Positions 24,001-34,975 are shown, counted from the first letter of the stretch. The stretch: DNA of 64,000 nt from Diphasiastrum complanatum (GCA_029204225.1 CM055099.1:46030331-46094330); one strand, 5' to 3'. The notes: a model not told the origin generated them from the letters alone. A program made the numbers and translations.

Positions 24001-24306
24001 GCAGCACAGACAGCTATATGGTTGAGACAAATCTTGAAAGAAGTTGGCATGAGGCAGAAAAATCCCACGACATTACATAGCGACAGTCAGAGTGGCATTC
24101 AGCTAGCAAAGAATCTAGTGTTCCATGCGAGAACTAAACACATTGAGATTCGGTATCACTTTATACGTGAGAGGCTGCTGAGTCGTGAAATTCATGTTGT
24201 TCATTGTAGCATAGAAGAACAACTAGCTGATATTTTCACTAAGCCACTTGTTGGAGAAAAGTTTGATAAGATTAGATCAAAGCTTTCTGTACTTAAAGTT
24301 TGTTAA
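21043..24306 (+). pseudogene. Copia pol: protease, integrase, RT, RNase H
   Basis: Protease: WYIDSGATRHMTG, then KGIGTV and EVLYVPGLKKILLSV. A single-base frame change lies at about 21310. Integrase: zinc domain HKRLGHLNLGSL...CESCVYGK, catalytic core with DLCGPM, SDSGGEY and NGVAERKN (D, D, E all present), then GCKAFIHI and FLGYDD. RT: WVYNTKYHADGSI, ARLVIKGYAQSKGIDYEETFAPI, QMDVKSAFLNGELEEEVFMDQPEGF, LYVDDLNI (catalytic YVDD present). RNase [11 protein letters not shown] and ADIFTKPL near the end. Breaks besides the frameshift: TAG at 23517-23519 and a small deletion with TGA at about 23868. Length and order fit a Tnt1/Tork-like element. Stop at 24304 precedes the polypurine tract. Confidence 0.93.
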
Positions 24307-24358
24307 CTTTAAAGCGATGTATATGACTGTATAAAGTAGACTCTACTTTAAGGGAGAG

Positions 24359-24633
24359 AGTTAGAATTAAAGTAGAATCACTGTGCTACTGTACTGTGGG
24401 TCCTATCAGTTGATAAGGATCAGTTGGCCTCGCCACGAGGCAAGTCGACGGGACACGCGTCCCACCAACGGCAACCTGGGTCATGCATGGGTTGTCTGAG
24501 TGAACAACTATATGTACAGTGTAATTTTATTTTGTGAAATACAGTTGCTATATGAGCTTGCTGTGGAGAGTGTTTTCTGTTTTGTGTTACCATGTAGCAT
24601 GATCTGTGTTCGAGTTCGAAGCAAATTCTAAGT
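24359..24633 (+). repeat. 3' LTR of the Copia element
   Basis: 275 bp; like the 5' LTR except about 13 substitutions, one extra T and a 14-bp insertion (around 24412-24425) that duplicates the neighbouring 'atcagttg' context. Preceded directly by the polypurine tract 24347-24358. Confidence 0.9.
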
Positions 24634-24638
24634 GATTG

Positions 24639-25260
24639 AGTACTCTCAGTGAACCTTAGTGAAGCCATAGATAGCCATTGAGCATTTCATTAACCTTATT
24701 GAAGCTATATATTGTGTAGTTTAGTCTTTGTAATGTTTTGAAATTAATTAGCTTCCAACATAGATGCTTTTCAAAAGTACCTTTTTTCAATGGAAAAGTT
24801 TTAAAAAATAGGGCAAGCATGAATAGCAAATACAAACCATAATGAAGTATTTTAAGTTGCAATCATTATTTCTAGCTTAGAAAACCTGGATTATGGTTTA
24901 TGAGAACTGGCAATCATGAAATGTGTCGGTCTATAATCACATGATATCCATAATCCAAAAAACCTATTTGTCACAAACAACAACAATATTTTTGTCTGCC
25001 TAACTGTATTCCTCAGTCCATGTTTCTTTCTTTCTCTATCTATCTCTCCAACCTTGATTTAAAATGCTAATTGATCTTTGTTGAGTGTTTCAAAAACACC
25101 GTGATCATTTGTTGTCGAAAACTGTAGATGCTATCAGCTGTAGAGCTTGGGCACACGTACTGCACAACATAGACAACAAAAATTAGTTATAATATTAAGG
25201 TATGATCAAAGACATTTTTATAAGCCTAGAGTGTGAAAAAATATTTTCATATCATCCCAA
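24639..25260. other. No gene or repeat recognised
   Basis: AT-rich DNA between the Copia target site and the transposase-derived gene. Nothing supported on either strand. Confidence 0.5.
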
Positions 25261-25264
25261 ATAA

Positions 25265-25990
25265 TGAAACCATTAAGTAATACCGAAGACAAGTCGTTCT
25301 GACTCGTTCTCTTGGAATACCATTCCAAAAACAGCTTTGCATTGCGAATTGTATACCATCCACAACCAAAGGCATCTGTTTGTTGTGGGGACTGCATGAT
25401 CTCTCCAAATTAGGTTAGTCAATTGAAAAGACCATACAATGCTCAAACCATACAAATTAATTCAGCAAAAGAGTAGATAGCTGTGAAACTAAAACCTTGT
25501 AGATCACTCAACCGATTCAATAACTTGAAATTTTATGATCATGTACAACCTGAGCATTAATTATTCGAACATTTTAACTGGATGCTGCTTCCACTTGGCA
25601 CAATGTAACTATATCATAGACCATCCTGCAAAAGCTACTTTGAATTAGGAGAAAGGGTCATTGATTCCACGAGGTGTACAATCTGAGAGGGGAATGCAAA
25701 ACTTGTCTGTCAAAATTTGGATGGGTTGATGTCATAGAGTTGAGTCTCAAGCAAACCCATCTACGAGATCCCTCATTACTGACACATGTGATCAAAAGTC
25801 CCAAGCTCCAATGCTCACTGTAATTAAATTACATAGTGCATGTTTAGGGCCTAGGAACACGGTTTAGGGGTTTAGAAAGTGACGACTTCTTAATGCTAGA
25901 CATTACTTACTTTGAGCAATATGGAAGAATTATGATTCTGTTCCTTAAAATGTCCTTAGAAATATACTTCTTGGCTCGATCGTAATTCCT
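25265..25990 (-). pseudogene. Ulp1-like (peptidase C48) domain, decayed, possibly spliced
   Basis: Three minus-strand pieces fit a SUMO-protease-type domain. (a) About 25990-25912: KFVEARNYDRAKKY and SKDILRNRIIILPYCSK, ending at a donor-like AAA/GTAAGT; Ulp1 proteins have a comparable 'KDW...VFIP' strand. (b) About 25626-25510, after an acceptor-like TTTTGCAG: WSMI (after the usual catalytic His position, here changed) and FQVIESVE. (c) About 25403-25270, after a CTAAC branch-like site and CAG: SPQQTDAFGCGWYTIRNAK, with the Gln and Cys of the Ulp1 active site (Q-x-D-x3-CG). The pieces lie downstream of, and on the same strand as, the SWIM frame. Known: some plant MULEs (Kaonashi type) carry Ulp1-like genes. 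Intron boundaries are inferred. Confidence 0.5.
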
Positions 25991-26003
25991 TGCCTCCACG
26001 AAC

Positions 26004-26981
26004 TTAGAAAAACTTGCAACTATCCAAAATTGTGTACTGCCAATAACTCAATCCAGCCTCGACTGTTGTGTCTAAAATGTGAGCTGTCTTGTTTTTCAAT
26101 GCCACACAACAATGTTCAAAGAAGTCTATTTTGTATGGAGTGTTTGGTATTGAGAATCTAAACTTGTTGCTGAGAGCTTCTATTTGTTGAAAAATGTCAT
26201 TTTCATGTTTGCAACACTCTAACTGGGACATTGGCTTTGGACCATGACTTGATTGTGCAAATGAGCTCATCAGGAAAATTTCCAAGTCACAATCTTGGGT
26301 GGCATTTTCAATCATGTCCACTTCCATGCGATTTTGATGATGCCATGTATTTGGTGGTATTTGAAAAGTGCATTCGCCATGTTGTGCAGACAATGAGTTC
26401 ACACGACCAACATCCATTTTCATAAATGTGAAGTCAGATGTTTGGGTTGTATTGTTCACTATGTCTACTTCATGTTGTATATCCATTTGTTTAAATATTG
26501 TTTTTGTCATTTCATTATTTGTATCCATAGACTTGGACTCATAAGTGGAGGATGTAGTTTTTATTGTATCCACCTCAATATGAATATCTATGTTATCCAC
26601 CTCAATAGGAATATCTGTGTTAGTTTGGTCTTTTGTTGCCCTCTGGTTGTCTGTCTTTATTGTCTCCCCACATGTTTCCTTCACCTTCGCAGGGGTGCAT
26701 GCCCTCTTGCTCTTTTGTCTCCCTTGTTATAATCGCACTATAGTTTTTGCATGCGATGGTGTCCAAGCCCCCGACAAAAAGGTTATACACTTGACAATTC
26801 TCACAAACAATCCTTTGTAACTTTGGGATGCGTATGCGTGTTTGCTTTTGGCTACCACTCGCTTGAACTTTGTAGAGTTTAGTGGTCTTTTAGAATGTGA
26901 GATATGGAGTTTCCTTGAATTAGTGATGTATTTTTTGGTGGACACTCTTTTCGCACCGTGTCCCAGACGTATTCTAGTCAC
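26004..26981 (-). pseudogene. C-terminal linker of MULE-type protein
   Basis: Same frame as the SWIM segment (positions 27449, 26981 and 26684 are all in register), separated by single stops at about 26988 and 26727. First part is basic (HGAKRVSTKKYITNSRK, SKRPLNSTKFKRVVAKSKH), suited to nuclear entry or DNA binding; second part has repeats of IEVD (DIPIEVDNIDIHIEVD). A frame change close to 26004 then leads into the Ulp1-like piece at 25990. No family motif recognised in this linker itself. Confidence 0.5.
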
Positions 26982-26987
26982 ATTGTA

Positions 26988-27449
26988 TTAAAGAGGGAGA
27001 ATAGTTCCTCTCTTCAACGTGGATGTGGTTGCTGGTGTTGAGATTGTCCCAAACACATTGTGTGCATCTTGTAAAATAGTTGTCATGCTTATTAAGTCAG
27101 ATATCTCGTCACATGACATTGTTTGCATCTTTGCACGTAGGTTTGTAAAGTCACGGTCCAGTGTCTGGCGAAGAGCATCGGTTTTGGCCAGCAACGTCTC
27201 AACCAACTCTTCATGCTTTATCTCAAAAGGAACATTTGCGCTCTCTCTTTCCTGCTCACAATCTATATTGGTTATTTCCCCTACATTGCCACATTTTTTG
27301 CGGTTATTCCATAATTGAACATAGAATTTTTGTGCCACTAACTTGGTGCCTACCAAGTGTTTGCATTGAGAAAAATTGTCAAAGCACGAGCATGTTTCTT
27401 TTGCGATGTCCACTACATACCACTTCTTAGCACTTGCTTCACTTCTCAC
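26988..27449 (-). pseudogene. SWIM zinc-finger segment of MULE-type transposase
   Basis: The frame contains KKWYVVDIAKETCSCFDNF then QCKHLVGTKLVA, giving C-S-C...C-K-H, the CxCx(n)CxH pattern of SWIM fingers that follow the DDE domain of MULE transposases and FAR1-like proteins. The preceding sequence (FYVRSEAS, just upstream) leads into the finger as usual. Downstream sequence has a heptad-like Leu pattern (ELVETLLAKTDALRQTLDRDF) that may be a coiled coil. The reading to 27665 upstream has stops and frame changes. Confidence 0.7.
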
Positions 27450-27664
27450 ATAAAAAATTCAACTTGTCTTCATCAAGTACAATGAGCCTACTTTTGTCAT
27501 GGTAGTACTACTCAATGATTTGAATTCCTACTAGATTTTGCAACCTTTGAGAATTTGACAAAGTTCTCTTTGAAAAGCATTCTGAGTCATCTGCAACCCA
27601 CACACATGTTTATAATGAGTATTCATATCTTGGAGGTACTAAAAAAATATAGGAAATTGATATA

Positions 27665-27868
27665 TTAAATGTCGGTTAGGTGATGCAACCAGCCAATCAG
27701 TCGTTTTAATTTGTAATGCTCCACAAGTGTTCCACCGCAATGTGTGCCCGTGACGGATGACCCAACTAAACAGTTGATGAGATCCGTAACCTTATGATTT
27801 ACCTTTTCCCTAAGGACACTATACTTGAGGTGGTGCCATGTCCTCTCAATTAGATTGGTTGTATCCAC
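27665..27868 (-). pseudogene. MULE-type transposase, end of DDE region
   Basis: Reads DTTNLIERTWHHLKY then LREKVNHKVTDLINCLVG. The pattern N-N/L-x-E-R/S-x-x-x-x-LK followed by a helical 'R.DxLI..L' segment is seen around the last acidic residue of MULE transposases. It lies 200 bp upstream of the SWIM segment on the same strand. Everything N-terminal (first two catalytic Asp) is missing; the reading stops near 27870. Alternative: a domesticated host relative, but the stops argue against a working gene. Confidence 0.6.
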
Positions 27869-28085
27869 TTCTCAATGGGGGAATAGTCGTCCCCATTTTG
27901 GCCACATTTGCCTCCACACTCACCCATGACCGAGGAGGTCTCAGAAGGAGGAGAGCAGAAGAAGCTGAGAGCCGAGGATTACTAGCTAGGATGACAGTTA
28001 TTATCTATGTGAGCTTACATGGTGTATCCCAGAGAAGGAACGACCATGTAGGAGCTAGTAATGTTTCCTAGGCATTGTAAATAAG
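27869..28085. other. Unassigned junction
   Basis: Joins the truncated transposase to a Gypsy LTR. A plus-strand frame (HDRGGLRRRRAEEAESRG) is open but matches nothing I recognise. Confidence 0.4.
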
Positions 28086-28802
28086 TGTAGACCCCCTTAA
28101 ATAATTTAGAGTGAGCCACTTTTTGATGGTGACCTCTTGTGGAAGGGCAATTTCCACATGTAATTTTTAATTTGGTGGAATTGCCACTTGGGCTCCACAT
28201 GGGTAGCTCTCTTGCTTATTTAAGGGCCCCCCTCTCTTGTGAGGGAGATTTGATTATATTGTCAATTTCTCTTGAGTGAATAAAGAAGATCTTCCACGAG
28301 TTGTTGATGATTGTGAAGATCCTTGTTCATGGCAATCTTCTTGAGTGAAATTTCTATGAGCATGTTCTGATTTCCTTTGTGTTTGTGGATTAATTAGATT
28401 TCTTGCTTACTCTCTTGCTTGTGGAATGTAGATGTGGATTAACTTCCTTGTTTCTTGTTTTTGTAGTTTCAGCATGCAGGTAAACTATAGAGGCTAAGAT
28501 GATGGATCTGATTTGCATACTCTGTAACAATCCTGTCCTTGATTGTTCTCGGGTATTCCAAGCATCAAGAAATGGGTGTTTCTTGGTCCTTGGGATGCTA
28601 GAATGCTGTTAGGAAGCTAGTTTTCTTGTTTCTTGTTTCTTGCTGAGTATCTTAATCTTGTCATTGCATTGTTTCCTGATTTTCTAGATAGCTTGTAGAT
28701 TTGCTCTCTGATTCAAAACGTTGATCTATGCTAAGCTAGGACTGGTTGCATGGCTCGTAAATGCATGTAGTTGAGTAACATAACCGTTTCTCCCCACTAA
28801 CA
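28086..28802 (+). repeat. Probable 5' LTR of Gypsy element E
   Basis: Starts TGTAGACCCCC and ends ..CTAACA, with a TATA-like 'ttatttaagggcccc' (about 28219) and an AATAAA signal (about 28278). No second copy lies in the window and no clear primer site follows, so both ends are tentative. It is placed here because a repeat-rich leader and a Gypsy gag follow. Confidence 0.35.
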
Positions 28803-30086
28803 GGCTGGGAATACACGTTGTAATCTAAAAAACACTTCTGCTTGAAAACGTTCTAACAAGAAGATTAAACCGTAAAGAACTGTAACCAACGGAAGTAACA
28901 AAAAGAAGAACGAAAAAGAATCGTGTTCACAGATTCAGCTAAAATCTGTGAACATTTGACACCATTTCCGCAGCTACACAGACACTTATCCAAGCCAAAC
29001 CTTTCTGATCTATGCTACAAAACCATCGCTCTGAAGTCTGTCACACGCATCATTACTAAGCTCGTTACTTTGGTCTCGACCGACGTACAACTCCGTTCTC
29101 AACCGAGGCTTCACGCTCCTTCCCCAGCCGAGCTCCACGACTCTCGTCTGGACCGGACGACACCTTGTTTCATTCACCTATTGAAACTACACACTCACTC
29201 TTGACCGAACAACTACTCGCCATATCCTACTCAGTCCTGAGTTCAATCTCAACCGATGCTCATCCATCAGATCTCACCCGAGCCTTTCAGTTACTTCTCG
29301 ATCGGAGGCATTCTGTAAAATTTCAATCGGAGCCTCTGCTGAAATCTCAACCGGAGCCTCTACTGAAATCTCAACCGGAGTCTCTTTTGAAATCTCAACC
29401 GGAGCCTCTTCTGAAATCTCAACTAGAGCCTATTCTGAAATCTCAACTAGAGCCTCTGCAAAAATCTCAACCGGAGCCTCTTCTGAAATCTCAACCGAAG
29501 CCTCTGCTGAAAACTCAACCGATGACATTCCTGGCATTCTTCTTAAAACTCAATCGAAGCATCCTGTCATATCTCGACCGGAGCTTTCTCTCAGATCTCG
29601 ATCGACACGTCCTGTCAGATCTCAATCGAAGCGTCCTGTCAGATCTCGACTAGAAATTGCTCTCAGATCTCGACCGAGGCATCCTATCAAATCTCGATCA
29701 GACTGTTCTCTCAAATCTCAACCGGACTGTTTTATCAACTTTCAACCGGACCTTTTTATCAATTCTCAAACGAGGATTTCTATCCACTCTCAACTAAGAG
29801 CTTTGACTTCCAACCTGAACCAAGTCAACTTCAAGACAAAGTCAACTTTTTTCTTTGACTGGGTCTCAGCGTTTGGCAAATACCACAGTTCTTTTCAACC
29901 TTATTGCAAAATCCTAACACCGAAAAATAAAACAACTATGCCATTTGGACACCACCACATTATTAGTCTCTGACTAGTATTTAAATTAAAAAAAAAAAAA
30001 ACACAAACACCAGTCAAGTTTCCAAAGAGTCCAAGAGGCCTATTTACCCAATTCTAAGGTACTCCACAGAGGACTATCCACCAGAG
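28803..30086 (+). other. Gypsy E leader region
   Basis: Between the probable LTR and gag. Contains the 24-bp tandem array (29325-29520) and its decayed continuation to about 29810 (words TCTCGACCGGA, TCTCAATCGAAG), then an A-rich tract at 29984-30000. The array keeps a frame open (29165-29653) but this may be a by-product of the 24-bp unit. Confidence 0.55.
29325..29520 (+). repeat. 24-bp tandem repeats, about eight units
   Basis: Unit approximately GAGCCTCTNCTGAAATCTCAACCG; in frame it encodes the octapeptide PEPLLKSQ with variants (ESLL, EPIL, EPLQ). Flanked by more diverged copies on the right to about 29810. Confidence 0.88.
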
Positions 30087-30849
30087 ATGGTCTCTCCATC
30101 TATCGAGCAGGCTCGTTTCAATAGATATTCTAGGATGAAATCCCAAGTCCAAGAGCCATCCACCAACCCATTTGACAGATGGGAACCAATGCGTTTTGAA
30201 GCTCCATACGATCGACCACATTTTCATGCTGCAGAATCTTTACACGCACGAGCTCACTTAAACGGAGCTTTCGCAAATAATGTTTCGCGTACTAAAAAAA
30301 TGAGCTCCCAAGTTAGATTTACCTAAGTACGATGGTAACACTGATCCTCAAAGATTTCTTCAAGTCTTTAAGAACACATGCGATGTCTATGACGAGACAT
30401 CACCAGATGCTATGGTATAGCTCTTCTCGATGACCATGATCGAGCGAGCACGAGAATGATTTTTTAACCTTGATCGTGAAGATAAACGAGACTGGTCACT
30501 CTTGAAGAAAGCATTTATCAAACGCTTCAAGCCATTTCACTTGATCGAAAGTCCTTTTGTCAAGCTAAGTAACATCAAAATGACAAAGGATGAGAAAGTA
30601 TTTGACTACATTGAACAATTTAAAAGATTAAAAAGTCAGGTACAAGAACAACCCACTGAATCTATGCTCATAATTTGGTTCCTCGTTGGACTTCCACGAT
30701 GGATTCGCTCCAATGATGAATATACATCATTGAAACAAGCCATGTCTGATGCCATTCGGGAAGAAGATGGGAGATCAGATGTCGATGAGCCATGTGAACG
30801 GAGAGCACATCGTGCTGTCCAAGGAGCTCGACCAAACGATGAAACATGA
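30087..30849 (+). pseudogene. Gypsy E gag
   Basis: An ATG at 30087 opens MVSPSIEQARF; after a frame change at about 30310 the gag domain reads LDLPKYDGNTDPQRFLQVF, TCDVYDE, then (from 30502) KKAFIKRFKPFHLIESPF, DYIEQFKRLKSQV, MLIIWFLVGLPRWIR and ALREED-like AIREED. Stops at about 30418 and 30459. Same gag family as 7532 and 45276 but a separate lineage. Ends at 30849 against an unrelated LTR-like piece, so pol is missing. Confidence 0.82.
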
Positions 30850-31444
30850 GAACAGTTGTGGAAAACATAGATATACCTCCACTATGTGGAATTTACAAGA
30901 TAGCTAAACGTCGAATCACATGACTAGTTAACGCTAATCAACTAGTTAGTTAGTCTCCGTCGTTGCTACTCGTTTCAGCTGGGCGTGAAGCCCGTTGAGC
31001 TGCCAGTTGACAGCGCGAAAGATTTTTCTTTGTAATCTAATGATTGTATGAGCCAAATATTTTGAATAGGTGTCACATTCCATGTGTAGAGGACAGCTCA
31101 CACGTGTGAAAATAGCTGAAGTAGGCGAGTTTTTGCTTCTAGAAGATTTCCATGAAGATCTCCATATAGTAGGAAAATAGACCAAAAATGTCCAAAATGG
31201 AAAGTTTTGATCCAAGTGTCAAATTACATGATGGTGACAAGGCATCCTCACATGTGTGTGATTTGATGCATGATCAGTACATCGAACTCCAAGAAGTATA
31301 TATATAGGCCATAATCAATGTGAGACACCAATCTTGGTTTTGGAAGCAATTTTGAGTGATTCTCTCCATTTGTCTACATTTGTTTTGATTGTTTTGAGGT
31401 TCTATCAATGTGTACTTGATTTTCAGGTTGGAGTCCGTACTTAG
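30850..31444 (+). repeat. LTR-like fragment, Copia type
   Basis: No coding frame. Holds the palindrome TCACACGTGTGA (31098-31109) and a strong TATA-like run 'tatatatagg' (about 31300), features also seen in the Copia LTR at 61128-62279. It is cut at 31444 by the Gypsy B LTR. Boundary on the left uncertain. Confidence 0.35.
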
Positions 31445-32268
31445 TGTTGGGAGTATTCCCAACAAAGTGTAAATAAATAAAATCATCCAATAAAATGTGT
31501 CGCGAGGGCATGGCATCCTACGCGTATAAGCCCATGGCCCAATGAGCACGCAAGTCAAAGTGTAAATAAAAAAAAATAAGACTTGGGCCTTTGTAATTAA
31601 AATAAAACTTGAGGCCCAAAGTCAATTTTAAACTTAGAGTTTACTTGTTAGAGTTGGGTCCAATTTTGGACTCACATGAATCTTGTGATTTCCAATGTAC
31701 TTTTTGTGGACCCTTGGATCAAGTTGGATCCAAGATGAATGGATAGGATCAATGTGAATATTAGCCAATAGGATTGAGGGGCAAGGGCCTTCCCCATTTT
31801 ATAAAAAGGCACCACTTGTACACTATTGGGATGCTTAATAGAGAGGAGGAGACTCTACTATTTTGAGAGCTCAAGCATCCTCATTTGCTAATCAATCTTG
31901 CTTATGCTATTGTTGTGGTTGCTTGTTATTTCCATTTTTTCCATGCTTTTTGTTTGTGATTAGTTAAGGTTTCTCCATAAGCAATGACATTGAGCATTTG
32001 AGCTAACCTCCATCTCATCTCTCTCTCTTTCTCTCTTTTCTTCTCTCTTCCTCTTCTTGTCTATCCTTTTCTTTCACCCAAAAGCATGATGAATGTTAGT
32101 GTAGAGGAGTAGAGTTAAAGGAGGGTAGTGTTAGTGGTGAATAGAGTTAAGGGAGAAAGTCGGAAACTAACTAAAAATAGCATCTATGCATAGTTAGGTA
32201 CCTATCCAATAATCTAACCCTTGTTGACAGGGGGGAGGGCTATACTACGCAAGATTTTCGACCCTACA
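31445..32268 (+). repeat. 5' LTR of Gypsy family B, copy 2
   Basis: 824 bp, TG...CA, starting TGTTGGGAGTATTCCCAACA as in copy 1; TATA candidate 'ttttataaaaagg' at about 31797; CT-rich stretch at about 32015-32060. Followed by primer site TGGCGTCGTTGCCGGGGA at 32270. Confidence 0.9.
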
Positions 32269-32269
32269 G

Positions 32270-33240
32270 TGGCGTCGTTGCCGGGGATAGGTTTCCACTA
32301 ACTAGTTTAGCTATTTTTCTGCTTTTTAGAGTAGTTTTAGGTAGATTTCTGGGAGTTTAGAGTTAGTTTTCTGTTTTTTTTTTGTGTTTGGACTGTTCAC
32401 AGCTAGCGGAGGAGGTGTGAGAGGGTACAAGAGGCCCTGAACAGCCTCTAAGGGCTTGAAACCCAAACCAACCAGCGCAAAAACCCAAAAAAAGCACACC
32501 AATCTGTATTTTTGGAGGGAAAAAGAGTCTTAAATCTCATCACATTTTTATATCTCCAGAACTAGTGTGAATTAACCCTTGCATGACTGGCAGCAGCTCC
32601 AGGGTACTGTCCCAGATCTGCATAGAAGCCAAGCAGATTGTAAAAATCAGAGAAAAATCATAAAAAAAATTCAAAAAGCCCTTGAAAAAATCCAAAAAAA
32701 TTCAAATCTTCATAAGAACTCTCGCAGAACTCTCTGAACTTCCATCTCAGTGAGACAAGGACACAGAGAAGTTTGTGAGAGTTAGTTTGATGTCTAAGTG
32801 CATGTACGAGAGTTCCCAGTGAAAAAAAGGTGAAAAAGTACTAGTGAACTCTCGCAAACAACAAAATTTTGAGTTCCATTGTTCAAGAACTCTCGCAGAT
32901 GATTCTGAAGTTTCATCTCAGTGAGACCAGGACACAGAAGAGCTTGTGAGAGTTAGTTTGATTCCAGTGAGCAGAAAATTGGGTTTAATTGCAAAAAAAA
33001 ATCACTAAAAAGTGAAGATCCAGCAAATCCATCCAGGAAGAACTCTCGTAGAACCTCTCAATCGATTCAGAATGTCAATTTACATCAGTGATGAAGCCTG
33101 CGAGAGTTAGTTTTGAGATTTGGTAAAGATCAAGCCAAAAAAGTGGTTTTGAACCCTCGCAGATATTGAAATTTTCACTTCTTGCAAGAGTTAACTCTCG
33201 CAGAGAATTCTATAGTGAGATCTGATCCAGATCCAACTAC
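32270..33240 (+). other. Gypsy B copy 2: primer site and leader, truncated
   Basis: Same leader as 14209-15210, including alternating CTCTCGCAG and TGCGAGAGTT-type motifs and the palindrome at 33183-33202 (one base changed from copy 1). It stops at 33240, where a minus-strand Gypsy protease fragment begins; no gag of this copy remains. Confidence 0.85.
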
Positions 33241-34420
33241 AAATTTGACACCTGCTATTCGAACCTTAATATTTGATAAATGACCATCAGGTTTTATAAC
33301 GCGTTGATCAGCCATACGAAGTTTGTATCATGGTTGATCGAGGGTATGGAAGTCCCATGACTTTGCCAAGGACAAAGTCATTATATTAACGCTTGATCCG
33401 CTTTCTAGGATAGTAGATACTGTGGGATAGTCTTTATAGGACAAAGGCAAGGTGATGATAGTCCCCTTAGCAACACCTATATTCAGCAGATTCATAGGAA
33501 TCTGGAGAATTTCAGGAATCTCTTCTGTTTTTCGTTGTTCATCAGGAATAGTAGGCAGCTGAAAACTATGATGGATATATCGTTGAAGCCCGGTGAAAGA
33601 TTTTAGCGCACTATGGAATGGCATAGTGAGTTGAGCTTGCAAGAGGTCAGAAAATACTTCAAGTCCCTGTAGGGATTGCTCTTTGTCAGGGATCTAAGTG
33701 GATAACAGACTTTCCGTATGTTCTTCCTCTCACAAAAACTCATCTCGAAATTCATTGTATTGTCGTTGTTCCACGTTTGGGTTAGGGTAGTCTTTGGATA
33801 ATGTGGAAGCTGTTAAGTGGCTTCCATGTGGGTCAGCTGATTTAACATTGTTTTGTTGTTGTTCTTGTTGTTGGCGTTGTGCTCTAGTGAGAACTCTAAT
33901 AGGTTCAAATGACATATGATGTGTTGGAAGTATCATGTTAGGTTGTTTAGGGCAGTCTTTGAGACTATGTTTGTGAACACAGTCTGGACACTTCGCATGG
34001 TATTGGTTCTTAACTTTAAAGTCAACCATGAAGTAGCCAGTTTCGCCACAAATAAAACAATGGTTGCTCATTGGACCTATGGCAATGGCATAACCATCTT
34101 GGATGGCTAGCTGTGCTGGATTTTTTGGTGGTGTGGAATACTCATCCCGTTTGCACAAGCATGAGTTGTCGGTTGGATATTGTTGAGAATGGAAGTATTG
34201 TATCGTGGTGATATGAGTGATCGTAGGAGTTTTCTACAAGATGTGTTTGTGCATATTCTCGAGGGTGTCTATGTTCTTGTGCTCCTAGATCAGGTTGTCC
34301 CCTTGGAGGTGGTCCTAAGAATGCCAGTTGTGGTTGAGGTTCATGTCTAGATGATCTGTGCAACTCTTGTATATGGACTTGGTTGATTCATGATAGATAG
34401 TGTTGATTTTGATCCTCTCT
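33241..34420 (-). pseudogene. Gypsy F gag-protease fragment
   Basis: In element order from about 34393: a gag start MNQPSPYTRVAQI, then knuckle-like CFICGETGYFMVDF (His and last Cys lost) and CPDCVHKHSLKDC (CX2CX3HX4C), a Gln-rich linker, and the protease at 33642-33250 with VSTILESGSSVNIM (Asp of DSG replaced by Glu) and VRIAGVKF. The capsid part of gag between start and knuckles is absent, so the piece is internally deleted. Stops at about 33730 and 33328. RT is missing; the left edge joins the Gypsy B leader. Confidence 0.75.
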
Positions 34421-34884
34421 GGATCATAACAAGAAGATGTGAATACAGATATGTGTAAGAGACAAAGAGAGACATAACAAATAGAGTAAGAAAGTCAGGA
34501 CACCATAGCTGTGCATGAAAGTCTGCCAACGAGCAGAACACAGAGAAAGAGTAGAATTTCATTCTGCCAACGAGCGAGACACTGACGAATTCACTCTAAA
34601 CTAAAACTGATAATACAATCACTCTATTTTCGTGTATCTTGTCTTGTGCTATGTATCATGATTGCTAGAATAGAATGTGTTTTGTGATGCTAGGATCCTG
34701 TAAGGGCTTCCGCACAAAAGAAAATTTGAAGACAGAAAATTGTTCGCGATAAAGAAGACGAAGAGGACGAATACGAATCAGTCTCACACATGCGCTTCCG
34801 AGACAATTAGCTCTATATGCCACTTTCGAAATGTAAGGAATCAAGTTCTAAGTTCTAAAGCTCAAACCTAGGGGCAGCAAAAAG

Positions 34885-34975
34885 TTTTCTTATACAATGA
34901 GGATCGCCATAAAACAACTTTTGTGACGGAATGGAGAACTTATGCTTATAAAGTGATGCCATTTGGACTTTGTTT
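34885..34975 (+). pseudogene. Gypsy RT scrap
   Basis: Encodes HKTTFVTEWRTYAYKVMPFGLC, the conserved segment of Gypsy RT just before the primer-grip region (compare KTAFATEW...MSFGLC at about 10640). It ends in a T-run at 34973. Only about 30 codons survive. Confidence 0.7.

Larger units (their letters stand above)
18645..24638 (+). mobile_element. Complete Ty1/Copia retrotransposon, decayed
   Basis: LTRs at 18650-18909 and 24359-24633 flank gag and pol in Copia order (gag, protease, integrase, RT, RNase H). A 5-bp target duplication GATTG borders it (18645-18649 and 24634-24638). Primer site TGATATTAGAGCC (18910-18922) is the tRNA-Met site with two transitions; polypurine tract TTTAAGGGAGAG ends at 24358. 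LTR ends are AGTTAG...CTAAGT, again not TG...CA; because AG occurs on both sides a 7-bp duplication with TTAG ends is possible, but 5 bp is normal for Copia. By hand the LTRs differ at about 13 of 260 positions, mostly transitions, plus a 14-bp insertion in the 3' LTR. Several frame breaks make it non-functional. Confidence 0.93.

Noticed and set aside
29325-29520. CRISPR-like array
   Set aside because: Units are contiguous 24-bp tandem repeats with no unique spacers, in a plant Gypsy leader.
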